A DNA stretch of 64,000 nt, taken from contig NZ_LZHZ01000060.1 in the NCBI RefSeq assembly GCF_001667505.1, positions 120,936 through 184,935 on the forward strand. Reading direction: 5' to 3'. Source of the DNA: Mycobacterium sp. ACS1612. Its GTDB lineage: Bacteria > Actinomycetota > Actinomycetes > Mycobacteriales > Mycobacteriaceae. This document shows positions 8,657 through 16,069 of this stretch, piece by piece (position 1 is the first letter of the stretch; each line of letters begins with the position of its first letter). The position numbers and the translations under genes were made by a program. Below the pieces are notes generated by a model. That model worked only from the letters and a program-made list of their open reading frames with translations, was not told the origin of the DNA and ran no database searches.

Positions 8657-9600
8657 GAGAGCAGCTGGCGGCGGTGCTGCGACCGGTGCTCGGTGATGTC
8701 ACCGTCGAGAACCTGCGGGCGCTGACCGGTGGCGCCAGCCGCACCACATGGGCGTTCGACGCCGTCGGCAATGACCGCCGGCCACTGATCCTGCGGACCG
8801 GGCCACCGGACGACGTGCACGCCGGCATGGAATTGGAGGCCGCGGTGCAACAGCGCGCGGCCGCGGCGGGCGCACCCGTCCCCCACATCCTGGCCGCCGA
8901 CAATTCGGCTGCCGCACTGGGTAATCCGTATCTCATCTGCGACGCGATCGCAGGCGAGACGATCGTCAGGAAGATCCAGCGCAGCCTCGACGACGCTGGC
9001 CGGGGGCGACTGCTGCGGCAGTGCGCCGAAGCGCTAGCCGCGATACACCGCGCCGACCCCGACGGCATCGGCTTGGCCGAGGCCGACCAGCTGGCCGGGT
9101 GGCGGCAGCGCCTCGACGAAATGGGCGACACCACAGCGACGTTCGAATGGGCGTTTCGTTGGCTGGGCCGCCACCGGCCGCCGCCGTCGCCGCGAGTTCT
9201 GGTGCACGGGGACTTCCGGATGGGCAACCTGATCGTCGACGACGGTGGGCTCGCCGCCGTGCTGGACTGGGAACTGGTGCACACCGGCGAGGTGTACGAG
9301 GACCTCGCGTGGTTCTGCATCCGCGCATGGCGGTTCGGCGCGTCCGAGTCGCTCGGCGCGGGCGGACTGGGCAGTGTCGAGGCATTCCTGTCCGCGTACG
9401 AGGCGGCCGCGAACGTCACGCTTGATCGCGACGCTTTCCGCTGGTGGCTGGTCGCCGCCACGCTGAGCTGGGGCGTCATCTGCCGATTCCAGGCAGAACG
9501 ACACCTGTCGGGGCAGACGCCGTCGGTGGAACTGGCGGCGATCGGCCGCCGCGTCGCCGAAACCGAATGGGATCTGCTCGACCTGTTGGAGGCGAAGTGA
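8653..9600 (+). CDS. Aminoglycoside-phosphotransferase-fold kinase (ACAD10/11 kinase-like)
   Basis: A 315-residue protein with a kinase fold. VLVHGDFRMGNLIV carries the catalytic-loop Asp and Asn, and AAVLDWELVHTGEVYEDLAW the metal-binding Asp. Such proteins next to acyl-CoA dehydrogenases resemble the kinase half of ACAD10/ACAD11, which phosphorylates 4-hydroxy acyl-CoAs so that they can be dehydrated. It starts with GTG overlapping the dehydrogenase stop. The phosphorylation of a hydroxyacyl-CoA is inferred from that family link; antibiotic resistance is unlikely in this setting. Confidence 0.8.
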   Translation: MREQLAAVLRPVLGDVTVENLRALTGGASRTTWAFDAVGNDRRPLILRTGPPDDVHAGMELEAAVQQRAAAAGAPVPHILAADNSAAALGNPYLICDAIAGETIVRKIQRSLDDAGRGRLLRQCAEALAAIHRADPDGIGLAEADQLAGWRQRLDEMGDTTATFEWAFRWLGRHRPPPSPRVLVHGDFRMGNLIVDDGGLAAVLDWELVHTGEVYEDLAWFCIRAWRFGASESLGAGGLGSVEAFLSAYEAAANVTLDRDAFRWWLVAATLSWGVICRFQAERHLSGQTPSVELAAIGRRVAETEWDLLDLLEAK

Positions 9601-9932
9601 ACTGGCTCTACGGACGGCCCACCGCGGCCGAACTGGTCGCCGCCGTCGCCGACTTCCTCGACAACGACGTCCGGTCCCACATCGACGGACAGGTCAACTT
9701 CCACGCCCGCGTCGCCGCCAACGTGCTGCGCATCGTCGAACGCGAACTGACCGACGAGTCGGCCGCCGAGGTCACTGGGGCGCTGGCCGCCCTCGGCTTC
9801 GCCGACGAGGCCGCGCTGGCGGCGGCCATCCGCGCCGGGTCGTTGGACGAGCGGACTGGCGAGGTGCTGCCCATCCTGCGCAGCCTGGTCCGGCACCGGC
9901 TGGCGGTCGCCCACCCGGGCTACGACCAGTAG
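9597..9932 (+). CDS. DUF6285-like small protein
   Basis: A 111-residue acidic, helical protein of unknown function, starting with GTG that overlaps the kinase stop. It has PTAAELVAAVADFLDNDVR at the N terminus and a middle NFHARVAANVLRIVERE segment, which I recognise as the DUF6285 type that regularly follows acyl-CoA dehydrogenase and phosphotransferase-fold genes in actinobacteria. No catalytic motif, membrane segment or signal peptide is visible. Conserved linkage suggests a small partner or stabiliser of one of the two enzymes. It is the last gene of the catabolic run and ends just before a strong hairpin. Confidence 0.75.
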   Translation: MNWLYGRPTAAELVAAVADFLDNDVRSHIDGQVNFHARVAANVLRIVERELTDESAAEVTGALAALGFADEAALAAAIRAGSLDERTGEVLPILRSLVRHRLAVAHPGYDQ

Positions 9933-9941
9933 CGGCCCGGC

Positions 9942-9989
9942 GATTTGTGCGCGTTGACGAGCGCTGAGCGGCTGAAACGCGCACAAATC
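9942..9989. terminator. Hairpin between convergent genes
   Basis: GATTTGTGCGCGTT (9942-9955) and AACGCGCACAAATC (9976-9989) are perfect 14-bp inverted arms with a 20-base loop, lying exactly between the + strand DUF6285-like gene and the - strand methyltransferase gene. There is no T-run, but mycobacterial terminators often lack one. It can work for both strands. A hairpin of the same architecture occurs at 52321-52377. Confidence 0.65.
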
Positions 9990-9991
9990 AC

Positions 9992-10621
9992 TCAGAGGCG
10001 ACGGGCGCGGGCCAGCCAGGCGGGCTCGTCGACGCGGGTCCCGGCGGGCAGTCCGATGGCGTCGGCCTGCGCCTCGTTCACCACGCCTCGGTAGGTGGTG
10101 GTGTGCAGCGCCTCCAGCGCCCAGCCCGCTGCGAACGCCCCGCGGATATCGGCCTCGCTGACCTGCGGGCCGAAGCCGCGACCCGCGTCGGACAGGGCGA
10201 GCACGTGGACCAGCCCACCCTGCCGCAGCGCACCGTGCAGGCTGTGCACGTATCGCATACGGTCGCCCCGGTCGAAGATGTGGAAAAGCGCGCTGTCGAG
10301 AATTGTCTGGTACGCGGCATCGGGGTCGAGGTTCATCGCGTCGGCAACCTCGAAACGAGCATCAACGCCGTTGTCCGCGGCGTTGGCTCTGGCTTGCTCG
10401 ATCGCGTTCGACGAGAAGTCGATGCCGACCACGTCGTAGCCCAGCCGCGTGAGCAGGATGGTGTGTTCACCTGTGCCACAGCCGATATCGAGCACCTTGC
10501 TGCGGATCCAGCCGGCACGTTGCAGCTCGACGACAGCCGGCTGCGGCTCGCCGATGACCCACGGCGCGGTGTTGGTTCGGTAGGCGTCGTCGAAGCGGGA
10601 CAAGGTTGGTGTTGAATCCAT
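9992..10621 (-). CDS. Class I SAM-dependent methyltransferase
   Basis: A 209-residue methyltransferase with a complete Rossmann SAM site: VLDIGCGTGEHTILL (motif I, about residues 43-57), VVGIDFSS (motif II) and a FEVADAM segment. The preceding APWVIGEPQPAVVEL stretch is common in small-molecule methyltransferases of mycobacteria that act on thiols, halides or lipophilic compounds. No transmembrane segment. It is transcribed on the opposite strand from the preceding cluster and divergently from the NTF2-like gene at 10674. The substrate cannot be inferred. Confidence 0.85.
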   Translation of the reverse strand: MDSTPTLSRFDDAYRTNTAPWVIGEPQPAVVELQRAGWIRSKVLDIGCGTGEHTILLTRLGYDVVGIDFSSNAIEQARANAADNGVDARFEVADAMNLDPDAAYQTILDSALFHIFDRGDRMRYVHSLHGALRQGGLVHVLALSDAGRGFGPQVSEADIRGAFAAGWALEALHTTTYRGVVNEAQADAIGLPAGTRVDEPAWLARARRL

Positions 10622-10673
10622 GAAGACAAGGGTTCTCCCTCAACCGAACTTGAGGTCAAGGAGACGAACAGAG

Positions 10674-11051
10674 ATGACCGTTGCGAATGCCGAAACGATT
10701 GCCGACCGGCTGTTCGGAGCCATCCAGAACGGCGACGTCGCCGCGGTGGAGCAGCTTTGGTCCCCCGACGTCGTCGTGTGGAAGGTGGCCGACCGCGAGC
10801 GCGGTAAGGCCAGGGCGCTGCGGGTCATCGACTGGTTCGTCGGCGCGACGACCGAGCGGCGCTACGAAATTCTCGAGCGCAAGTTCTTCGACGGCGGTTT
10901 CGTCCAGCAGCACATCCTGCACGCCCGCGGCCACACGGGCGGATTGATCTCGATGCGGGTCTGCATCGTGATCAAGATGGGCGACGACGGTTTGATCAGT
11001 CGGATCGACGAGTACTTCGACCCAGCGGAGATCGCCCCGCTGCTGGAGTAG
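10674..11051 (+). CDS. SnoaL/NTF2-like small protein
   Basis: A 125-residue protein of the SnoaL-like cone fold: an N-terminal helix pair (ETIADRLFGAIQNGDVAAVEQL), a strand with PDVVVW and a C-terminal strand ending RIDEYFDPAEIAPLLE. Family members are isomerases, cyclases or binding proteins with no common catalytic motif. An upstream in-frame ATG at 10620 overlaps the divergent methyltransferase start and would add a basic tail; the ATG at 10674, just after AAGGAGACGAACAGAG, is clearly better. It is followed 10 bases later by the YceI gene. Confidence 0.8.
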   Translation: MTVANAETIADRLFGAIQNGDVAAVEQLWSPDVVVWKVADRERGKARALRVIDWFVGATTERRYEILERKFFDGGFVQQHILHARGHTGGLISMRVCIVIKMGDDGLISRIDEYFDPAEIAPLLE

Positions 11052-11061
11052 CGGAGATGAC

Positions 11062-11595
11062 ATGTCAAGCACACAACAACTCCTCAGCAACCCGGCGGCC
11101 GTTGGAGTCTGGGATGTCGACCAGGGCCACTCGACGATCGGTTTTTCGACCAAGTCGATGTGGGGCCTCGCCACCGTCGCGGGCCGATTCACAGGGTTCA
11201 CCGGCGACGGCCGAATCACCGACGAGCGAAAGGTATTCGGCCGCATCGAGATTCAGACGGCGTCGCTGGACACCAAGCTGCGCATCCGCGACAGGCATCT
11301 GCGCTCGGCCGAATACTTCGACGTGCGGAGGTTTCCCACGATCAGCGTTACCATCACCGGCGCCGAGCCTGTCGACGCCGACACCATCGACCTGACGGCC
11401 GAACTCACCATCAAGAACACCGAAGCGCTCATACCGCTGCGCGCCACGGTCGAAGTGATCGACGAGCATGCGGTGCGGCTGAACACGCAGGCGACCGTTG
11501 ACCGCAAGGACTTCGGTGTCGACGGCAACCTGATGGGCATGCTCTCCGACGAGGTGACGATTTCCGGAGGGGTCGTGCTCCGTCGGGAGTACTAG
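11062..11595 (+). CDS. YceI-family lipid-binding protein
   Basis: A 177-residue YceI-like beta-barrel, recognised by the N-terminal VDQGHSTIGFSTKSMWGLAT pattern, the RDRHLRSAEYFDVRRFP stretch and the C-terminal RKDFGVDGNLMG segment. YceI proteins bind polyisoprenoid or fatty lipids. Periplasmic homologues carry a signal peptide, but none is visible here, so this copy is probably cytoplasmic, as is usual in actinobacteria. Its stop codon is the first element of the 57-bp tandem repeat that follows. Confidence 0.85.
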   Translation: MSSTQQLLSNPAAVGVWDVDQGHSTIGFSTKSMWGLATVAGRFTGFTGDGRITDERKVFGRIEIQTASLDTKLRIRDRHLRSAEYFDVRRFPTISVTITGAEPVDADTIDLTAELTIKNTEALIPLRATVEVIDEHAVRLNTQATVDRKDFGVDGNLMGMLSDEVTISGGVVLRREY

Positions 11596-11703
11596 CCGGA
11601 CGACGATCAAGCGGCGGAAAGCCGCGTTGAGAAGTCCGGCAATCGGTACTAGCCGGACGACGATCAAGCGGCGGAAAGCCGCGTTGAGAAGTCCGGCAAT
11701 CGG
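11590..11703. repeat. Two perfect 57-bp tandem copies, each able to fold as a hairpin
   Basis: Bases 11590-11646 and 11647-11703 are identical 57-bp units starting with TACTAGCCGG. Each holds an outer 7-bp stem (GCCGGAC with GTCCGGC, 11595-11601 with 11634-11640 in copy 1) and an inner stem GCGGC-GGAAA-GCCGC. A degenerate third start (TTCTAGCCG, from 11704) follows. The first copy includes the stop codon of the YceI gene. The repeats end about 22 bases before the receiver gene, so they could act as tandem terminators or as mRNA structure. Confidence 0.85.
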
Positions 11704-11725
11704 TTCTAGCCGTACGATCGGCCGC

Positions 11726-12121
11726 ATGGCGGAACGTGCACTGCGGATCCTGGTCTACAGCGACAACCCCAGAACCCGTGAGCAGGTGCAGTTGGCGCTC
11801 GGCAAGCGCGTGCATCCCGACCTGCCCGAGCTGACCTACGTCGAGGTCGCGACCGGTCCGATGGTCATCCGCCAGATGGACGAGGGGGGCTTCGATCTGG
11901 TGATCCTGGACGGCGAGGCGACGCCCACCGGCGGGATGGGGATCGCAAAGCAGTTGAAGGACGAGATCGCCGACTGCCCACCGATCCTGGTGCTGACGGG
12001 CCGTCCGGATGACGCCTGGCTGGCCAGCTGGTCGCGGGCCGAGGCGGCCGTCCCCCACCCGATCGACCCGATCCGGTTGAGCGACGCCGTGGTGTCTCTG
12101 CTGCGCGCGCCGGTGCAGTAA
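11726..12121 (+). CDS. Atypical response-regulator receiver protein (Rv3143-like)
   Basis: A 131-residue stand-alone receiver domain with no output domain. The hydrophobic strands and the presumed phospho-acceptor Asp62 (in FDLVILDGEA) are present. The first acidic cluster is weak (LVYSDN rather than two or three Asp), and the conserved lysine of the fifth strand is replaced: the sequence reads VPHPIDP where KP is expected. Position immediately upstream of nuoA matches M. tuberculosis Rv3143. The degenerate pocket suggests phosphorylation-independent action or a modified switch, perhaps linked to respiratory control. The ATG at 11726 is chosen because the upstream extension would be encoded by the tandem repeat. 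Confidence 0.8.
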   Translation: MAERALRILVYSDNPRTREQVQLALGKRVHPDLPELTYVEVATGPMVIRQMDEGGFDLVILDGEATPTGGMGIAKQLKDEIADCPPILVLTGRPDDAWLASWSRAEAAVPHPIDPIRLSDAVVSLLRAPVQ

Positions 12122-12232
12122 CCAACGCACCAATCGCTCTGTTGCCCTTGCCTTTTCGAGGCACGACAACATGGCCGCGGGCAGCTAGTAGCGACTCTAA
12201 CCAAAATGCGTGGCACCCGTCTCAAAGCTCGC

Positions 12233-12253
12233 TAGGGTGTGGGTAAGCTCACA
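12233..12253 (+). promoter_or_regulatory. nuo promoter -10 with overlapping CRP-like site
   Basis: TAGGGT (12233-12238) fits TANNNT and lies 47 bases before the nuoA ATG. It is followed at once by TGTGG-N6-TCACA (12238-12253), one mismatch from the TGTGA-N6-TCACA consensus of Crp-type regulators. A factor bound there would sit on the transcription start and repress. The remaining sequence from 12122 to 12284 shows nothing else clear. Confidence 0.45.
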
Positions 12254-12284
12254 TCGACAGCCCACGAGGGAGCGTTTGCGCGGC

Positions 12285-12656
12285 ATGGATTTGTACACGC
12301 CAATACTGGTTCTCGGTGCCATTGCGGCTGCGTTCGCAATCGGTTCGGTCGGCATTGCGCTGCTGGTCGGCCCGAGGCGCTACAACCAGTCGAAACTAGA
12401 GGCCTACGAGTGCGGCATCGAACCGGTGCCGGAACTGGCGTCGGCCCACGCATCAGGCCAGCGATTTCCGATCAAGTACTACCTGACCGCGATGTTGTTC
12501 ATCATCTTCGACATCGAGATCGTGTTCCTGTACCCGTGGGCGGTCGCGTTCGACAATCTCGGCCTGTTCGCGCTGGTAGAGATGCTGCTGTTCATGGTCG
12601 TGGTGTTCGTGGCCTATGCGTACGTCTGGCGGCGGGGAGGCTTGACATGGGACTAG
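12285..12656 (+). CDS. nuoA: NADH-quinone oxidoreductase subunit A
   Basis: A 123-residue membrane subunit of respiratory complex I (NDH-1) with three hydrophobic segments. The loop YECGIEPVPELAS between the first and second segments and the KYYLTAMLFIIFDIEIVFLY segment are hallmarks. It lies in the membrane arm near the quinone site. The ATG at 12285 follows GAGGGAGCG; an earlier start would add an unrelated N-terminal tail. It is the first gene of the complete nuoA-N operon and overlaps nuoB by 10 bases. Confidence 0.97.
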   Translation: MDLYTPILVLGAIAAAFAIGSVGIALLVGPRRYNQSKLEAYECGIEPVPELASAHASGQRFPIKYYLTAMLFIIFDIEIVFLYPWAVAFDNLGLFALVEMLLFMVVVFVAYAYVWRRGGLTWD

Positions 12657-13201
12657 AGGAAAAGCTGCCCGGCGGCATCCTGCTGTCCACCGTCGAAAAG
12701 GTGGCCGGTTACATCCGCAAGGGATCGCTATGGCCTGCGACGTTCGGACTGGCCTGCTGTGCCATCGAGATGATGGCCACCGCGGGGCCCCGATTCGACA
12801 TCTCCCGGTTCGGCATGGAACGGTTCTCGGCGACGCCCCGGCAGGCCGACCTGATGATCGTTGCGGGCCGGGTCAGCCAGAAGATGGCGCCGGTGCTACG
12901 CCAGATCTACGACCAGATGGTCGAACCCAAGTGGGTGCTGGCGATGGGCGTGTGCGCGTCGTCAGGCGGGATGTTCAACAACTACGCGATTGTGCAAGGC
13001 GTCGACCACGTCGTGCCCGTCGACATCTATCTGCCCGGCTGCCCACCGCGACCGGAGATGTTGTTGCACGCAATCCTCAAGCTGCACGACAAGATTCAGG
13101 AGATGCCGCTCGGCGTGCACCGCGAGGAGGCGATTCGGGAAGCCGAGAAGGCTGCGTTGGCTGTCACGCCGACCATCGAGCTCAAGGGTTTGCTGAGGTG
13201 A
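12647..13201 (+). CDS. nuoB: NADH-quinone oxidoreductase subunit B
   Basis: A 184-residue peripheral-arm subunit holding the terminal [4Fe-4S] cluster N2 that passes electrons to quinone. The adjacent cysteines of LACCAIEMM, the Cys of MGVCASSGG and the Cys of LPGCPPRPE are all present, as is the quinone-side MERFSATPRQADL stretch. Starts within nuoA and overlaps the nuoC start by 4 bases. Confidence 0.97.
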   Translation: MGLEEKLPGGILLSTVEKVAGYIRKGSLWPATFGLACCAIEMMATAGPRFDISRFGMERFSATPRQADLMIVAGRVSQKMAPVLRQIYDQMVEPKWVLAMGVCASSGGMFNNYAIVQGVDHVVPVDIYLPGCPPRPEMLLHAILKLHDKIQEMPLGVHREEAIREAEKAALAVTPTIELKGLLR

Positions 13202-13899
13202 GCGAGAACGGCAACGGGTCCCAGCCACGGGCCTACGTCGCACCACCGGAGGTCATCAAGATCCGACGCGGCATGTTCGGCAACTCCGACACCGGCGACA
13301 CCTCGGGTTACGGGCGTCTGGTGCGTCCGGTCACCCTGCCGGGCAGCTCACCACGCCCCTACGGCGGGTACTTCGACGATGTCGTCGACAAACTGGAGGC
13401 CGCCCTCGGCTCAGCCGACTTCGCCGAGTCGGTGGAACGGGTCGTCGTGTACCGAGACCAGCTGACCCTCGAGATCGACCGCGGCCAGTTGCCGCTGGTG
13501 GCCCGCACGCTGCGGGACGATCCCGGGCTGCGGTTCGAGTTGTCTCTCGGGGTCAGCGGGGTGCACTACCCCGACGACGCCGGACGCGAACTGCACGCGG
13601 TCTATCCGTTGATGTCGATCACCCACAACCGCCGGATGCAACTCGAGGTAACCGCGCCGGACGCCGACCCACACATTCCGTCGCTGTTTTCGGTGTACCC
13701 GACAGTCGATTGGCATGAGCGGGAGACCTACGACTTCTTCGGCATCATTTTCGACGGCCATCCCGCCCTCACCCGCATCGAAATGCCCGACGACTGGGTC
13801 GGGCACCCACAGCGCAAGGACTACCCGTTGGGCGGCATCCCGGTGGAGTACCACGGCGCGGAGATACCACCGCCCGATCAGCGGAGGGCCTACAACTGA
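13198..13899 (+). CDS. nuoC: NADH-quinone oxidoreductase subunit C
   Basis: A 233-residue 30-kDa-type subunit of the peripheral arm. It is recognised by the C-terminal signature ERETYDFFGIIFDGHP followed by RKDYPLGG. It is separate from NuoD, unlike the fused NuoCD of E. coli. The N-terminal 50 residues are hydrophilic and less conserved. Translation starts at GTG overlapping the nuoB stop. Confidence 0.96.
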   Translation: MSENGNGSQPRAYVAPPEVIKIRRGMFGNSDTGDTSGYGRLVRPVTLPGSSPRPYGGYFDDVVDKLEAALGSADFAESVERVVVYRDQLTLEIDRGQLPLVARTLRDDPGLRFELSLGVSGVHYPDDAGRELHAVYPLMSITHNRRMQLEVTAPDADPHIPSLFSVYPTVDWHERETYDFFGIIFDGHPALTRIEMPDDWVGHPQRKDYPLGGIPVEYHGAEIPPPDQRRAYN

Positions 13900-15218
13900 T
13901 GAGCACATCCACCAACCCGCCCGAACGGGTGGTCGTCGTCGGCGGCCAGGACTGGGACCAAGTCGTCGCTGCCGCAAGGGAAAACGCCGCTTCGCACGCC
14001 GGCGAGCGGATCGTGGTGAACATGGGACCTCAGCATCCTTCCACGCACGGAGTGCTGCGGCTGATCCTGGAGATCGAGGGCGAGACCATCGTCGAAGCCC
14101 GCGCGGGCATCGGGTATCTGCACACCGGCATCGAGAAGAACCTCGAGTTCCGCACCTGGACCCAGGGCGTCACCTTCGTCACCCGAATGGACTATCTCTC
14201 ACCCCTTTTCAACGAGACGGTGTACTGCCTCGGCGTCGAGAAACTACTCGGCGTCACCGACGACATCCCCGAGCGGGCCAGCGTCATCCGGGTGATGATG
14301 ATGGAACTCAACCGGATCTCCTCGCATCTGGTGGCGCTGGCCACCGGCGGCATGGAACTGGGCTCGATGGGCGCGATGTTCTACGGGTTCCGCGAACGCG
14401 AGCAGATCCTGTTGATCTTCGAGACCATCACCGGCCTGCGGATGAACAACGCCTACATCCGGCCCGGCGGGGTGGCGATGGATCTGCCCGACGAAGCCGT
14501 CCCCCAGATCCGCGACATGCTCAAGCTGATGCCAAGGCGGCTCAAGGATCTCGAGGATCTGCTGACCGAGAACTACATCTGGAAGGCCCGCACGCAGGGC
14601 ATCGGCTACCTGGACCTGACCGGCTGCATGGCGCTCGGCGTCACCGGCCCGTGCCTGCGGTCCACCGGGCTGCCGCACGATCTGCGCAGAGCCCAACCCT
14701 ATTGCGGCTACGAGAATTACGAGTTCGACGTCATCACCGACGACGCCTGTGACTCCTACGGCCGCTACCTGATCCGGGTCAAGGAGATGCACGAATCGCT
14801 GAAGATCATCGAGCAGTGCCTGGACAAACTGCGGCCCGGCCCGGTGATGATCACCGACAAGAAGCTGGCGTGGCCCGCCGATCTCAAGCTCGGGCCCGAC
14901 GGTCTTGGCAACTCGCCGGAGCACATCGCCAAGATCATGGGCCACTCGATGGAGGGACTCATTCACCACTTCAAACTCGTCACCGAAGGCATCCGCGTAC
15001 CCGCCGGCCAGGTGTACGTGGCGATCGAGTCGCCGCGCGGTGAGCTCGGCGTGCACATGGTCTCCGACGGCGGCACCCGGCCATACCGGGTGCACTACCG
15101 AGATCCGTCGTTCAACAACCTGCAGGCGGTGGCCGCGATGTGCGAAGGCGGCATGGTGGCCGACGCGATCACCGCGGTGGCGTCCATCGACCCGGTGATG
15201 GGTGGGGTGGACAGGTGA
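13899..15218 (+). CDS. nuoD: NADH-quinone oxidoreductase subunit D
   Basis: A 439-residue 49-kDa-type subunit related to NiFe-hydrogenase large subunits, forming much of the quinone cavity together with NuoB. NMGPQHPSTHGVLRL near residue 43 and the GYLHTGIEKN motif are diagnostic; the C-terminal IDPVMGGVDR is typical. The start codon shares a base with the nuoC stop. The N-terminal 40 residues are an actinobacterial extension. Confidence 0.97.
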   Translation: MSTSTNPPERVVVVGGQDWDQVVAAARENAASHAGERIVVNMGPQHPSTHGVLRLILEIEGETIVEARAGIGYLHTGIEKNLEFRTWTQGVTFVTRMDYLSPLFNETVYCLGVEKLLGVTDDIPERASVIRVMMMELNRISSHLVALATGGMELGSMGAMFYGFREREQILLIFETITGLRMNNAYIRPGGVAMDLPDEAVPQIRDMLKLMPRRLKDLEDLLTENYIWKARTQGIGYLDLTGCMALGVTGPCLRSTGLPHDLRRAQPYCGYENYEFDVITDDACDSYGRYLIRVKEMHESLKIIEQCLDKLRPGPVMITDKKLAWPADLKLGPDGLGNSPEHIAKIMGHSMEGLIHHFKLVTEGIRVPAGQVYVAIESPRGELGVHMVSDGGTRPYRVHYRDPSFNNLQAVAAMCEGGMVADAITAVASIDPVMGGVDR

Positions 15219-16069
15219 GCGTCTTTCTCGAACTGGGTCAGCGGCCGGACGAGCCAGGCCCACCGATCCACGGCGCCAAGACCTACCCAGCCGACGTCGA
15301 AGCACGGTTGGCCGCCGACGCCGCGAAGGTGATCGCGAAGTACCCGCAGGGCCGCTCGGCGTTGCTGCCGCTGCTGCACCTCGTGCAGTCCGAGGACGGC
15401 TGTCTCACTTCGGCGGGCATCGCGTTCTGCGCGGCCCAGCTGGGATTGACCGATGCCGAGGTGACCGCCGTCGCCACCTTCTACTCGATGTACCGGCGCA
15501 CCCCGACCGGCGACTACCTGGTGGGCGTCTGCACGAACACCCTGTGCGCGATCATGGGTGGCGACGCGATTCTCGATGCGCTGCAGGAACATCTGGGCAT
15601 CCATGCCGGTAAGACCACCTCCGACGGCCGCGTGACGCTCGAACATGTCGAGTGCAACGCCGCCTGCGATTACGCGCCCGTCGTGATGGTCAACTGGGAG
15701 TTCTTCGACAACCAGACGCCGTCGTCGGCCCGCGACCTCGTCGACGGACTGCGGGCAGGTCAGCCGCCGTCGCCGACGCGCGGTGCGCCGCTGTGCACCT
15801 TCAAAGAAACCGCGAGAGTCCTTGCCGGTCTGCCGGATCCGGAACGGGCCGCCGCGCAGGGCGGCCCGGGCGATGCGACCCTCGCCGGGTTGCGCGTCGC
15901 CAGGGAGCGGGGCATGACCGCGCCCGACGTCGAAGCCGTGACAGATTCGCACGGCGGGCGCAACGACGTCGAAGTGGCGACCGAGGCCACCAAGAACCAA
16001 GCCGCGCCTGGTCCGTCCGCCACCGTGCCACCGAAATCCGAGAAGCCCGAAACGGATCCGAGGACATGA
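15215..16069 (+). CDS. nuoE: NADH-quinone oxidoreductase subunit E
   Basis: A 284-residue 24-kDa-type subunit of the NADH-input module with a thioredoxin-like [2Fe-2S] cluster (N1a). The ligands are CTNTLC and ECNAACDY. It is much longer than the E. coli protein (166 residues): the last ~100 residues form a charged, Pro/Ala-rich tail with no clear fold, as seen in other mycobacteria. GTG start overlapping the nuoD stop. Confidence 0.96.
   Translation: MSVFLELGQRPDEPGPPIHGAKTYPADVEARLAADAAKVIAKYPQGRSALLPLLHLVQSEDGCLTSAGIAFCAAQLGLTDAEVTAVATFYSMYRRTPTGDYLVGVCTNTLCAIMGGDAILDALQEHLGIHAGKTTSDGRVTLEHVECNAACDYAPVVMVNWEFFDNQTPSSARDLVDGLRAGQPPSPTRGAPLCTFKETARVLAGLPDPERAAAQGGPGDATLAGLRVARERGMTAPDVEAVTDSHGGRNDVEVATEATKNQAAPGPSATVPPKSEKPETDPRT

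Noticed and set aside
8653..9600. Aminoglycoside resistance gene
   Set aside because: Only the kinase fold is shared; the tight coupling to an acyl-CoA dehydrogenase points to acyl-CoA metabolism.
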